Shown here: piece by piece, positions 1 to 7,997 of the stretch
Numbering within the stretch: the first letter of the stretch is position 1
Layout of the letters: each line of letters begins with the position of its first letter
Assembly (NCBI GenBank): GCA_021151535.1
Contig: JAGKXC010000068.1
Location: 1 to 12,856 of the forward strand
DNA from: Sphingobacteriia bacterium
GTDB lineage: Bacteria; Bacteroidota; Bacteroidia; NS11-12g; UBA955
Direction: 5' to 3'
DNA length: 12,856 bases
Translations under genes and position numbers: made by a program
Notes under the pieces: generated by a model
Told to the model about the DNA's origin: nothing
The model's input: the letters and a program-made list of their open reading frames with translations, nothing else
The model's database searches: none

Positions 1-909
1 GGTGCTAAAACTTATACATGGTCTCCAGCAACTGGTTTGAATACAACCACCGGCGATACTGTTTATGCTTTACCAACGGCCAATTCTTTCTATACCATCT
101 TAGGTACTGATTCTATTGGATGTACAGGACAAGCATTTGCACAAGTGCAGGTTCAAACAGGTCCAAACGTTACAGTAGCTGTAATAGATACAATGTTATG
201 TCAGGGTGATTCTACTCAAATGACAGCCACTGCAACTGGCGGTGGACCAGGTGGTGTGTTTACATACGCTTGGTCAAATGGTACAACAACCAGAACAGCT
301 TCGGGTATTGCTTACGGCGCAACTAATAATTATAGTGTAACTGTTAAAAATCAAGCAGGTTGTGAAACTACCAAATCTGTAAATATTACCGGTGTGTTGA
401 AGCCGAAAGCGGCAATGAGTTACTCTGTAGTTAGTGGTAGAACGGTTAAATTCACTTTCTCTGGTAGCAATGCTGCCAACGTTTATTGGAACTACAGTGA
501 TGGTAACGAGAGTTTCCAACAGAGTCCTACTTATACTTTTAGTGCAGATGGTACTTTTAAAGTAATGTGTGTTGCTAACAATCCTCCATGTGGTGCTGAT
601 ACTGCTTACTTTGATGTGAAAGTTTCTGCATCTTCAAACGGTGTAGTGAATAATGCGTTGAATTATTTGGTGGTAATGCCAAACCCGGCGGTAGATGCAG
701 CTTGGATTAAGTTCAACGGTTTTGAGAAGGCAATTCAAGTAAACGTAATTGATGCAACGGGTAAAGTTGTTTTGAATCAGTCTTACAGCCAAGTGAATGG
801 AAATCAAGGCGTTCAATTGCCTATTAGTCAATTTACTTCTGGATTATATCAGATTCAAATCAAATCTGAAAAGGGAATGTCATATTCTGCTTTACAGGTT
901 GTGAAATAA
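1..909 (+). CDS. Secreted PKD/Ig-like protein with T9SS C-terminal sorting domain (5' end outside window)
   Basis: The frame is open from base 1, so the gene starts before the window; the first in-frame TTG at 37 is not a credible start. The visible 302 residues are a chain of beta-sandwich repeats typical of Bacteroidota surface proteins. The first Ig-like repeat has the motif YTWSPATGL near the start. A second follows at about residues 60-130 (YAWSNGTTT). A PKD-like domain at about 140-210 contains the pattern YWNYSDGNES. The last ~80 residues form a type A sorting domain: an NPA motif (VMPNPAVDA), a strand with VIDATGKVV, and the ending GLYQIQI. Such proteins are exported by Sec, cross the outer membrane through T9SS, and are attached to the surface or released. 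No catalytic domain is visible in this piece, so the function is unknown; an adhesin or an enzyme with accessory repeats is possible. A clear terminator follows, so it is the last gene of its transcript. Confidence 0.9.
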   Translation, partial: GAKTYTWSPATGLNTTTGDTVYALPTANSFYTILGTDSIGCTGQAFAQVQVQTGPNVTVAVIDTMLCQGDSTQMTATATGGGPGGVFTYAWSNGTTTRTASGIAYGATNNYSVTVKNQAGCETTKSVNITGVLKPKAAMSYSVVSGRTVKFTFSGSNAANVYWNYSDGNESFQQSPTYTFSADGTFKVMCVANNPPCGADTAYFDVKVSASSNGVVNNALNYLVVMPNPAVDAAWIKFNGFEKAIQVNVIDATGKVVLNQSYSQVNGNQGVQLPISQFTSGLYQIQIKSEKGMSYSALQVVK

Positions 910-950
910 GCTCCAATTACAGAGTCAATTAACTGATTTTGATAACACAA

Positions 951-979
951 AAGGGTCGATGAAAATCGGCCCTTTTTTT
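951..979 (+). terminator. Rho-independent terminator, possibly bidirectional
   Basis: A 10-bp stem (AAGGGTCGAT at 951-960 with ATCGGCCCTT at 965-974, one G-T pair) closes a GAAA tetraloop and runs into seven T at 973-979. It lies 41 bases after the stop codon of the PKD/T9SS gene. On the minus strand the stem is followed by TTTTGTGTT, a weaker T-tract. It may therefore also stop the convergent transcript ending at 1005. Confidence 0.9.
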
Positions 980-1004
980 ATGCTTGTTTTTTGCTGGTAA
1001 ATTT

Positions 1005-1412
1005 CTAATCAGTTGTAACATGGTATTTTTGGGCGATGCGGTATAGGTTTTCACCGGATTTAACGGTATGGATAATGGGTCGCCCAGCATTCGATTTTGC
1101 ATTAGGCGTGTTTTTCGGCCTAACCGTTGAACCCTGATTTACAGGTTTCCTTGGGTTGATTTTGGAAGCACTGTCTTTGCTAATAATATTTTCTTGATTG
1201 CTGAGAATTTGATTGGCCGCGGTATCGCTATTTCCAACTACATTCACATCCAAGGCGGTATCAATCAAGGTAGAAATAGGTTGCTTAAGAATTTCGTCAA
1301 GTGATTGATGGATATTGGTTTGTAAATCTTTTAGGTAATCAAATTCTTGCTGGGTAATTGTTGATTTTCCTTTTGATCTTGCGCGGATATGCATTGATAA
1401 ATATTCCCCCAA
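1005..1412 (-). CDS. C-terminal part of the SGNH protein in a shifted frame, ending in a half-length LysM motif
   Basis: This frame overlaps the end of the SGNH frame (1331-2563) and probably belongs to the same gene. It opens with TTG inside the run of G at 1406-1410, exactly where the upstream protein reads RAMGGWG. Adding one G there joins the two into a single protein of 519 residues. The piece continues with a helical stretch (QQEFDYLKDLQ), then a low-complexity linker rich in N, S, K and P. It ends with HTVKSGENLYRIAQKY and four more residues. This matches the first strand and first helix of a LysM (peptidoglycan/chitin-binding) domain, but the TAG stop at 1005-1007 comes before the second half of the usual ~44-residue fold. 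An independent small gene starting at TTG is less likely, because the start lies inside another coding frame and there is no signal peptide. The LysM resemblance is clear; whether it still binds is doubtful. Confidence 0.6.
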   Translation of the reverse strand: MGEYLSMHIRARSKGKSTITQQEFDYLKDLQTNIHQSLDEILKQPISTLIDTALDVNVVGNSDTAANQILSNQENIISKDSASKINPRKPVNQGSTVRPKNTPNAKSNAGRPIIHTVKSGENLYRIAQKYHVTTD

Positions 1413-2563
1413 CCGCCCATCGCCCGATTTAAATCAAAAAGGGCAACTTCTTTTTCATTGGAGATATTTTCTAGCGCCATCAAAATATCTTTCTGCATGG
1501 GAGGAATTCGGCCAGAAGAACGTGTATCGGGGGGAGTTGTTAGTAAAATACCTGTATTGGGGAGAACCAAACGAATACTATCTATGAATTTTTTAACCAA
1601 ATTTTGATAATCTTCTATGGATAGTTTTCCATTGTAAGCTTCGTTGGTTCCGAAAGAGAAAATGATGAGGTCGGGTTGGATGTACTCCAGTTGGTTGCAG
1701 GCTTGTTTTACACGGTTGATGAAATGTGGGAACTGAGCGCCTACCACTCCGTAATGATGGTACTCGATTCCTTTATCTGCGCTAAGTAATTGGTAACCAA
1801 AGAAATCTGCGTGGGTTTGGCTGCTGTTTGTTTTGTTAAATGCAATGTGTAATTGCTCCAAATGTGCAAATTCTCTAGCGGAGATTGAACCAGCAATTGG
1901 GCTAGGTTGTTGTATTTCTGCGCTGGCAATTTCTGCTAAATTGTATTCGGAAATACCCCAGGAGTTGCCAGGCTCCATACTGCCTTTATATTGTTTGGAT
2001 TGCACGATACTTTTTGATAATCCGCCAGCGCTATTCGTTGTAATAAAGCATTGGAAAGAAGTGGTATCGATGCTGTGCATTACTCGGATGGCCGAATAAG
2101 GATAATGGGTAAATTTTTCATTGAATGCGATGTGAATCTCTGCTTGGGTATTGTATGTTGTAATGCCGTAACCTGTTAAACCCAAGTTTCTTTCCAAGTT
2201 GGGGGTTAGGGTTTTGTATGGAATCCAAGTGCCTTCTTTGGTGGCAGAAGTACCGCGGGGTCCGAAGCTCCCAGCCAAGCCGTAGGGGAACAGAAACCCT
2301 TGTCCTCCGTTGCCAAAAAGTGATTGAAGCGCAACCCTTGTTTCACCGGTCATTTTATCGCCCTGAACATGAGAATCACCGATATGAACGATGGTGAATT
2401 TTTTTCCGGGTTCTAGTTTTTTTAATGGGGCGATTAATGATTCAGCATTTTGGGTGTAGGGGAGGGCCGACCATCTTTCTTCTGTGTTTGCATCTGGTTT
2501 ACTTTGTGCTTTCAGGGCAAAGGTGTGAACGGAAAAGAAAAAGATTAAAAAAAGACGTAGCAT
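1331..2563 (-). CDS. Secreted SGNH/GDSL hydrolase-like protein, frame broken near its 3' end
   Basis: I chose ATG at 2563 because it gives a textbook signal peptide (MLRLFLIFFFSVHTFALKAQ); the frame stays open to a TTG at 2620 but would add a polar stretch ahead of it. SGNH block I is at residues 61-65 (IGDSH, Ser64) and block III at 305-308 (GTNE). Family members usually have D-x-x-H soon after the AMGG motif; here AMGG is at about 381-384. In this frame the protein then runs about 27 residues of unrelated sequence to a stop, with no D-x-x-H. The continuation is in the -1 frame (see the overlapping LysM-bearing piece at 1005-1412). The gene lies 80 bases after the MBOAT gene on the same strand and is probably co-transcribed with it. 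In such modules SGNH proteins move or remove acyl groups on envelope glycans in the periplasm. Activity of this copy is uncertain. Confidence 0.8.
   Translation of the reverse strand: MLRLFLIFFFSVHTFALKAQSKPDANTEERWSALPYTQNAESLIAPLKKLEPGKKFTIVHIGDSHVQGDKMTGETRVALQSLFGNGGQGFLFPYGLAGSFGPRGTSATKEGTWIPYKTLTPNLERNLGLTGYGITTYNTQAEIHIAFNEKFTHYPYSAIRVMHSIDTTSFQCFITTNSAGGLSKSIVQSKQYKGSMEPGNSWGISEYNLAEIASAEIQQPSPIAGSISAREFAHLEQLHIAFNKTNSSQTHADFFGYQLLSADKGIEYHHYGVVGAQFPHFINRVKQACNQLEYIQPDLIIFSFGTNEAYNGKLSIEDYQNLVKKFIDSIRLVLPNTGILLTTPPDTRSSGRIPPMQKDILMALENISNEKEVALFDLNRAMGGWGNIYQCISAQDQKENQQLPSKNLIT
1404..1412 (-). other. Frameshift site at a run of five G (SGNH/LysM gene)
   Basis: On the minus strand the bases read TTGGGGGAA. 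The upstream frame reads TGG GGG AAT. The continuing frame reads TTG GGG GAA. One extra G, or a -1 ribosome slip, fuses the SGNH part (through GGW) to the LysM-bearing part (GEYLSMH). A one-base loss in a homopolymer, real or from sequencing, is the simplest explanation. The site is not a canonical X-XXY-YYZ slippery heptamer. Confidence 0.65.
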
Positions 2564-2643
2564 TTGCTTAAACCAATAAATAGATGGAGGGAAGCAATAT
2601 GAGTAAATTGTTGGAGTCAAAGTATGATAACGTTTGAAACGTA

Positions 2644-4155
2644 TTAAAATTGGAAGTAGATAAATGGCTGTACAACATCATCTCTGAATTGTACAATGAT
2701 TTGAAGTGCAATCATCATCCATATGATCCACGTCCAGGTAGGTAGTTTTTGCAAAAATGCGATGCCTTGAAGTTTTAGTTTTACTGGGAAGAAAGCAATG
2801 AAAGCCGCCACCAACAGCATGATGATTATTTCGGGTCTTGCGAACCAGAATCCCTGAAAGTCAACCCATTGTATGGTTGTAAATATTTTCTGAATACTTT
2901 GGAATGCGAATTGGAAACTTGAGGCTCGGAAGAAGATCCAACAAAGGGCTACGAAGTTGAAGGTAAGGAAGGTATTGAACCATTTTTGTGGTGATTTTAA
3001 CCAGCTAGGGGTTTCTGATTTTCGGGTGTACAATACGATCCAAGCCTTATGGAAAGCCAACGCCAAGCCGTGGGCAAATCCCCAAAATACAAATCGCCAG
3101 GAAGCGCCATGCCAAAATCCACCCACCAACATGGTGATCATCAAAAACAGGTAGGTGTTGAATTCGCCTTTTCTGTTTCCGCCGAGGGGAATATAGACGT
3201 AATCGCGGAGCCAGCTGCTGAGCGACATGTGCCATTTTCTCCAAAAAATAGTGATATTTTGGGAGGTATAGGGATTGTCGAAATTTTCTTTCAAGCGATA
3301 ACCTAGCATTAATGCGATACCGAGTGCGATATCGGAATAACCGGAGAAATCGAAATAGATTTGGAAGGTATAAGCGTACATGGCGATGAGGTTTTCCCCA
3401 CCGGAGTATGCGCTAGGAGCTAAATGAACGATATCGGAGTATTTTGCGAGGTAATCTGCGATAAATAGTTTTTTCACCAAGCCCATGATAATGCGGGTGA
3501 TGCTCTCTTTGAACAAGGCTTTGTTGATGGCTTGGGGTGAAAATATTTGGGGTAGAAAATCCTTGGCTCTAACGATTGGACCGGCAACGAGGTGCGGGAA
3601 GAACGTCATGTAGAAGGAATAATCAATAAAATTGCGGGTGGCAGGAATTTCTTTTCTGTACACATCCATCACATAAGATATGGATTGGAAGGTATAGAAT
3701 GAGATTCCGATGGGAAGGAACAAGTCTTTGGGACTGAACTGTGTATGTAGCCAGAAGTTGCAATTTTCAATAATAAAATTGGCGTACTTGAAATAAAGCA
3801 GAAAACTGAGACTATAACTCAGGGCAAAGAACATGTAGAGTTTCTTTTTTCTGCCTTCGGATCTCTCTATGGCTAGTGCAAACAGGTAATCACTAAGGAT
3901 CATTAGGGCGAACAAGGCTAGGAATGGCCCTGAACTTTTGTAATAGAAAAAGAGTGAAAAGAGGATGATATAAACTTTTCTCAGTGATTCTTTGGTAAAT
4001 GCAATGGAATAACCAATAAGGAAAACTCCGAAAGCACAAAGGAAACTGAACTCGGTAAAAAACCAAGGTTTTTCAAGGCTGTAAGTGAATGCTTCTTTCC
4101 AAAATTGGGCAGAAAACAAATCTTGAATCGCAGATTGAAACCAATTAATATCCAC
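2644..4155 (-). CDS. MBOAT family O-acyltransferase, AlgI-like
   Basis: A polytopic inner-membrane protein of about 503 residues, normal for AlgI-type MBOAT proteins. These move an acyl group, usually acetyl, from a cytoplasmic donor across the membrane to a partner that modifies an extracellular glycan. Family marks are present in order: FYTFQSISYVMDVYR, the FFPHLVAGPI segment, FDFSGYSDIALG, then FWRKWHMSLSSWLRDYVYIP and LVGGFWHGASWRFVFWG. The two expected histidines are at about residues 309 (WRKWH) and 349 (FWHGAS). Many hydrophobic segments are spread over the whole length. The frame opens at GTG 4191. I prefer the GTG at 4155, which overlaps the end of the upstream SGNH gene by only 11 bases and gives the N-terminus VDINWFQSA; there is no ATG nearby. 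The overlap with the upstream gene and the SGNH gene downstream indicate one operon. The acceptor (capsule, O-antigen, exopolysaccharide or peptidoglycan) cannot be told from the sequence. Confidence 0.92.
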   Translation of the reverse strand: MDINWFQSAIQDLFSAQFWKEAFTYSLEKPWFFTEFSFLCAFGVFLIGYSIAFTKESLRKVYIILFSLFFYYKSSGPFLALFALMILSDYLFALAIERSEGRKKKLYMFFALSYSLSFLLYFKYANFIIENCNFWLHTQFSPKDLFLPIGISFYTFQSISYVMDVYRKEIPATRNFIDYSFYMTFFPHLVAGPIVRAKDFLPQIFSPQAINKALFKESITRIIMGLVKKLFIADYLAKYSDIVHLAPSAYSGGENLIAMYAYTFQIYFDFSGYSDIALGIALMLGYRLKENFDNPYTSQNITIFWRKWHMSLSSWLRDYVYIPLGGNRKGEFNTYLFLMITMLVGGFWHGASWRFVFWGFAHGLALAFHKAWIVLYTRKSETPSWLKSPQKWFNTFLTFNFVALCWIFFRASSFQFAFQSIQKIFTTIQWVDFQGFWFARPEIIIMLLVAAFIAFFPVKLKLQGIAFLQKLPTWTWIIWMMIALQIIVQFRDDVVQPFIYFQF

Positions 4156-5143
4156 GGTATTTGGCAGCGTTAATGGTGATAATATTGGCACGCAAAGGGC
4201 GGGCGCGTTTGGTAGGAGGATTCATTGGAATGCGCCATTTTGCAGAGTGTGTTATCCAAGTTGCAAGGCTATCCATCCAAATGCGATATCCTTTATTATT
4301 AGGATGACGGCCATCTTCAGCTCTGGGTAATTCCAAAGTTTTTGTAGGGTAAAAAGTACCTGGATCAGCTGCTTTTGCGAATACATCATTGATCCCATTG
4401 TCTTCAGCCCAATTGGCCGGACCAATCCAAGTGTATGGAATACCTTCTAGTTTTTTCGCCAACAATTTTGCGGCACTTGAACGTGCTTTTAAATCACGGG
4501 CAAAAAGTTCATTCAACCCCATCACAATAAAGATATATGTAGGCTTATATTTTCTAATTATTTGGCTAATTGTATCGGCTTTTGCAAAGTTGAAAACCGT
4601 TGCGGAATACCATTCCACACAAGCAATAAATTTATGTCCGTTTGCCAGGCAATAATCATTCAAAGGATAGCGTAAACCACCGGCTTCCGAATCGCCAATT
4701 AACAAAATTCTGTGTTTGGTAGAATCAGTAAAAATGGGCATGTGAAATGGAACGAGGCTAGACTGAAAAGCGAAGCCGCCAGCAATTATATTTTTGGCTC
4801 TTTGTGAATCATTGAGGGCGATATGTTGGGTATCCTGGGTAAGGAAAGTTTCCACCGGTTTGTTGCCTGCCAGATCCGTATTGGTGCTGTCATTGATTAT
4901 TTCTTCTAAAGATTCGGAAGGAAGTTTTTTTAATTCAAATTGGGCGATAGAGAATTGAAAGGGGGATAGAGCGTACAAAAAGATTAACAACGCAGGCACA
5001 GCAATTACTAGCCCAGCCCAAAGAATTAACCAACGCGAAGATCCTTCGATGTTTCCCAATGAATGATCGTTAGTTTGAACAACATTAGGAGGAGTTTTAT
5101 GGGATGTATTTGAGGGATTTTGTTCCACAGAATTAATTGTCAA
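4145..5143 (-). CDS. Membrane-anchored SGNH hydrolase-like protein, O-acylation partner of the MBOAT
   Basis: The 332-residue protein has a short polar N-terminus, one transmembrane segment at about residues 38-60, and a periplasmic SGNH domain. The topology resembles AlgJ, PatB or DltD-type partners of MBOAT proteins. Catalytic-site motifs are intact: IGDSEAGG with Ser152, GLNE with Asn211, and DGRH with Asp277 and His280. Its stop codon overlaps the start region of the MBOAT gene, so the two are translationally linked. It probably receives the acyl group moved by the MBOAT and transfers it to an envelope glycan, though a deacetylase role is also possible. The start is uncertain: the frame opens at TTG 5143, with a GTG at 5128, and there is no ATG before the SGNH domain. 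A stop codon lies just upstream of 5143, so the true start must be one of these weak codons. It is the first gene of the minus-strand module and diverges from the gene at 5237. Confidence 0.85.
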   Translation of the reverse strand: MTINSVEQNPSNTSHKTPPNVVQTNDHSLGNIEGSSRWLILWAGLVIAVPALLIFLYALSPFQFSIAQFELKKLPSESLEEIINDSTNTDLAGNKPVETFLTQDTQHIALNDSQRAKNIIAGGFAFQSSLVPFHMPIFTDSTKHRILLIGDSEAGGLRYPLNDYCLANGHKFIACVEWYSATVFNFAKADTISQIIRKYKPTYIFIVMGLNELFARDLKARSSAAKLLAKKLEGIPYTWIGPANWAEDNGINDVFAKAADPGTFYPTKTLELPRAEDGRHPNNKGYRIWMDSLATWITHSAKWRIPMNPPTKRARPLRANIITINAAKYRGY

Positions 5144-5236
5144 AATTAAGGTTATTTCTCATTCAATCTTATCGCCTTGAAATAAAATTCAATGGGTAAA
5201 AATTGTTAACTTGCAACCTTTATCTGTGATAGAATT

Positions 5237-7987
5237 ATGAAACAAAAATTACAAAAATTCTTAGTCGTAATAATAGTTGTTTTTGCTGGAGTAATGACCG
5301 CTTCGGCTCAATCTGCACGTGATGTTGCTGTAGAGTTGAAATCGAATTGGAAGTCAGGTTCTGGATTGGAATTGTCGTGGACGCCGAATTCTAATGCTTT
5401 ACAGTACTATGTGTATCGCAGAAATGGTAAAAATTGGGATTTATTGGATTCTTTAGGTGGAACTACATATTCCTATTTGGTATCCTCGGCAACCTATGGC
5501 AAAGCTGATGAATATCGGGTTGCGGTAAAACATAAGTTGTATACCGGATTTTACGGAAATGGATACATGTTGAGTGGTTACAATATTCCTGTAAGTGAAT
5601 TGGGAACGGTGTTGGTGATTATTGATTCAAATTATGTGGTTCCACTTGCTAATGAAATTCAAGAATATTTGGGATGGTTGAAACGCGAAGGCTGGAAAGT
5701 TAAAACCAAAACCGTATTGCGCACTGAAACTGTAACCAATATCAAACAATGGATTAAATCGGAATATTTGGCAGATTCAACAGGCGTGAAAACTGCCTTG
5801 TTGTTGGGAAGAATTCCTGTGCCTTACAGCGGAAATTTTAGACCTGATGGACATACGGAACACACTGGTGCATGGCCTGCTGATTTATATTTTGGTGCAT
5901 TTTATACCAATTGGACCGATAATGTTGTGAACAATACTTCGGCGGCTCGTACTGAAAATCGCAATGTTCCAAACGATGGTAAATTTGATATCAGCAGAAT
6001 GAATACGGCTTCAACACCGGCTTCCTCTATCCAATTTGTTCAGTTGCCGGTTGGTCGTGTGGATTTCTCCAATATGGGAAGTTTTGGCAGCGACACGATG
6101 CTGATGAAGCGATATTTGAGAAAGAATTTAAATTTCCGTTCGGGGAAATTCAAAGCGTCAAATAGGGCTTTGATTGATGATAATTTCGGTTATTTTGGAT
6201 CCGAGGCGTTTGCCTCAGGTGGTTTTAGGATGTTTAGTCCTTGTGTGGGAGATTCCATTTATGACAGCCGCGATTATAGAACTTATATGAAGGGTGGGTC
6301 ATATTTGTTAAGTTATGGTTGCGGTGCTGGAACATATACAAGTGCAGCTGGCGTAGCCAGTTCTTCAGATTTTGTATCGGATAGTTTGTTAAATCCTTTT
6401 ACATTAACATTCGGAAGTTATTACGGCGATTGGGATAATTCAGATAATTTCTTGCGTGCACCACTGGCTTCTAAAGGTTGGGGATTGGCAAGTGTTTGGA
6501 GTGGCAGACCTTATTGGGTGATGCATGAGGCGGCTTTAGGAAAGCCTTTGTATCGCGCCGTTTATTCTAGTCAAAATTCTTATAATATGTATAATGCTGC
6601 GAGTAATTTTTCAGGAGTGCATGTGGCATTAATGGGCGATCCAACCTTGAAATATTACTATGTGCCGGTTTCTGAAAAATTCGCTGCAACATCAAGTTGC
6701 GATGGTAAGTTGAGCATTGATTTGAGTTGGGAGTCATTGAATGTGGATTCATTGATTATTTGGGAGAAAACGGCAGCTGGATGGCAAAAGATCACTACTG
6801 TGGCTGGATCAGAAACTAGCTATACGGTTCCATCGCCCGGAATTGGAAAACATACTTTTGCTATTCAAGCTTTGAAGTTAATGCAATCTGCATCTGGTAC
6901 TTGGTGGGATTTGGGTGCGAAAACGGAATCAAGTACTTTTTTGAATGTTTTGCCTGTTGCTGATTTAAATAGAAAGAGTGTTGATGCTTGTTTGCGCAAT
7001 GTTTATCGCATTGATGATGTGGGAAGCGGTTCAGTGAAATGGCAATGGTCTGGCGTTAATGGCACGGCAGATTCCTTCACTTCGATGTTCAAATTTGGAT
7101 CCGATGTTGTGGGTGATTATCATTTCAAATTAAAAGTGTATTCTGATTCAGGATGTACGGCAACGGATTCTGTGATATTCCATGTTAAACCATTGCCATT
7201 GCCCAAAATTAGCAGTGTTGTTGACGCTTGTGAAGGCGGTGATGTTACAGTTGAAGTAACGAATGTTAACAGCAAAGCCAATAAAAATTGGTACAAAGAT
7301 TATGTGTTAACTGGCGATACTGGAAAAGGAATAACTTGGGTGAAACCCACGGCTGGTGTGCATCATATCAATGTAGTTGTTATGGATGAATTTGGTTGTA
7401 TGGGTTATGATACCGTGAATTATGTGATTTATCCAGTACCTACAAAACCAGTTTTTACAGTTGAAAAGTCGGCAAGATTCCGCGGAGATACCATTACCCT
7501 TAAAGCCAAGGCAAAGTTGGGCAATATTGAATGGAAAAGTATTCCTTCAAGTGGTGTGATAGAGCAAAATGATTCGATCATTACAGTGGTTATTCCAACC
7601 GGATCTGGTTTGTACAACTTGGTGATTGCGGCGAGTGCAAAAACAGCCTATTGCGAATCTGATACTGCCGCTTGGGTGAAAGATTTCATTACAAATGGTG
7701 TTAAAAACATTCAGTTGGCAGGAGGAATTTTGAAAAATCTTGGAAATCAAGGGTATCAATTATCCGTACCAACTGGTATGTTGGGTTCACAATCAGCTCA
7801 ATTGCGTGTGTTTGATGTAAACGGAAGGGAAATTTTGCATATCGTTCACAGAGAGGAATCCCTTGTTAATGCAGGGTATACCACTTGGAATATTGAAACT
7901 TCTGGTTTGAGTTCAGGTGTTTATCAATTACAGTTGGTTGTAAAAGGAAGTCATCAGTCTTATTCTCAGCCCTTACTAGTGAAGTAA
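5237..7987 (+). CDS. Exported C25-like (gingipain-fold) protein with Ig/PKD-like domains and T9SS sorting domain
   Basis: ATG at 5237 gives a signal peptide of about 24 residues ending in TASAQ. A fibronectin III-like domain covers about 40-97 (LELSWTPNSNALQYYVYRR). Residues ~120-475 resemble the caspase-like fold of C25 peptidases: VLVIIDSNYV at about 125, LLLGRIPVPY at about 188, DLYFGAFY at about 216, YGCGAGTYTSA at about 360, FGSYYGDWDNSDNF at about 392, and the closing ALMGDPTLKYY at about 464. Ig/PKD-like repeats follow at ~490-830, each with paired cysteines. The last ~75 residues are a T9SS sorting domain (VFDVNGRE, then GVYQLQLV). In gingipains the catalytic His lies in a Y-x-GHG segment and the Cys in a later NCC-type segment; here those places read YGCG and SYYGDWD. 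The protein may be a non-peptidase relative or use other residues. It stands alone: divergent from the acylation module and convergent with the regulator 10 bases downstream. Export by T9SS is well supported; peptidase activity is not. Confidence 0.85.
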   Translation: MKQKLQKFLVVIIVVFAGVMTASAQSARDVAVELKSNWKSGSGLELSWTPNSNALQYYVYRRNGKNWDLLDSLGGTTYSYLVSSATYGKADEYRVAVKHKLYTGFYGNGYMLSGYNIPVSELGTVLVIIDSNYVVPLANEIQEYLGWLKREGWKVKTKTVLRTETVTNIKQWIKSEYLADSTGVKTALLLGRIPVPYSGNFRPDGHTEHTGAWPADLYFGAFYTNWTDNVVNNTSAARTENRNVPNDGKFDISRMNTASTPASSIQFVQLPVGRVDFSNMGSFGSDTMLMKRYLRKNLNFRSGKFKASNRALIDDNFGYFGSEAFASGGFRMFSPCVGDSIYDSRDYRTYMKGGSYLLSYGCGAGTYTSAAGVASSSDFVSDSLLNPFTLTFGSYYGDWDNSDNFLRAPLASKGWGLASVWSGRPYWVMHEAALGKPLYRAVYSSQNSYNMYNAASNFSGVHVALMGDPTLKYYYVPVSEKFAATSSCDGKLSIDLSWESLNVDSLIIWEKTAAGWQKITTVAGSETSYTVPSPGIGKHTFAIQALKLMQSASGTWWDLGAKTESSTFLNVLPVADLNRKSVDACLRNVYRIDDVGSGSVKWQWSGVNGTADSFTSMFKFGSDVVGDYHFKLKVYSDSGCTATDSVIFHVKPLPLPKISSVVDACEGGDVTVEVTNVNSKANKNWYKDYVLTGDTGKGITWVKPTAGVHHINVVVMDEFGCMGYDTVNYVIYPVPTKPVFTVEKSARFRGDTITLKAKAKLGNIEWKSIPSSGVIEQNDSIITVVIPTGSGLYNLVIAASAKTAYCESDTAAWVKDFITNGVKNIQLAGGILKNLGNQGYQLSVPTGMLGSQSAQLRVFDVNGREILHIVHREESLVNAGYTTWNIETSGLSSGVYQLQLVVKGSHQSYSQPLLVK

Positions 7988-7997
7988 GGTTTGATAG

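Noticed and set aside
1404..1412. Programmed -1 frameshift as the normal way to make the SGNH-LysM fusion.
   Set aside because: TTGGGGGAA is not a canonical slippery heptamer and I see no clear downstream stimulatory hairpin. A simple one-base loss in the G run explains it better.
3047..3306. Short open frames on both strands inside the MBOAT gene.
   Set aside because: They are shadows of the conserved MBOAT frame, which carries all the family motifs; no start or domain supports them.
5199..5228. Possible Bacteroidetes promoter before the gene at 5237: TATCTGTG resembling the -7 box, with TTG upstream.
   Set aside because: One mismatch to TAnnTTTG, wrong spacing to either TTG (about 7 or 15 bases instead of about 19), and it would leave almost no leader before the ATG.
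7971..7989. Inverted repeat CCTTAC/GTAAGG with a 7-base loop over the stop codon of the C25-like gene, as a terminator for the convergent pair.
   Set aside because: The stem has only six pairs and is followed by just three T, and it lies partly in coding sequence. Too weak to call.
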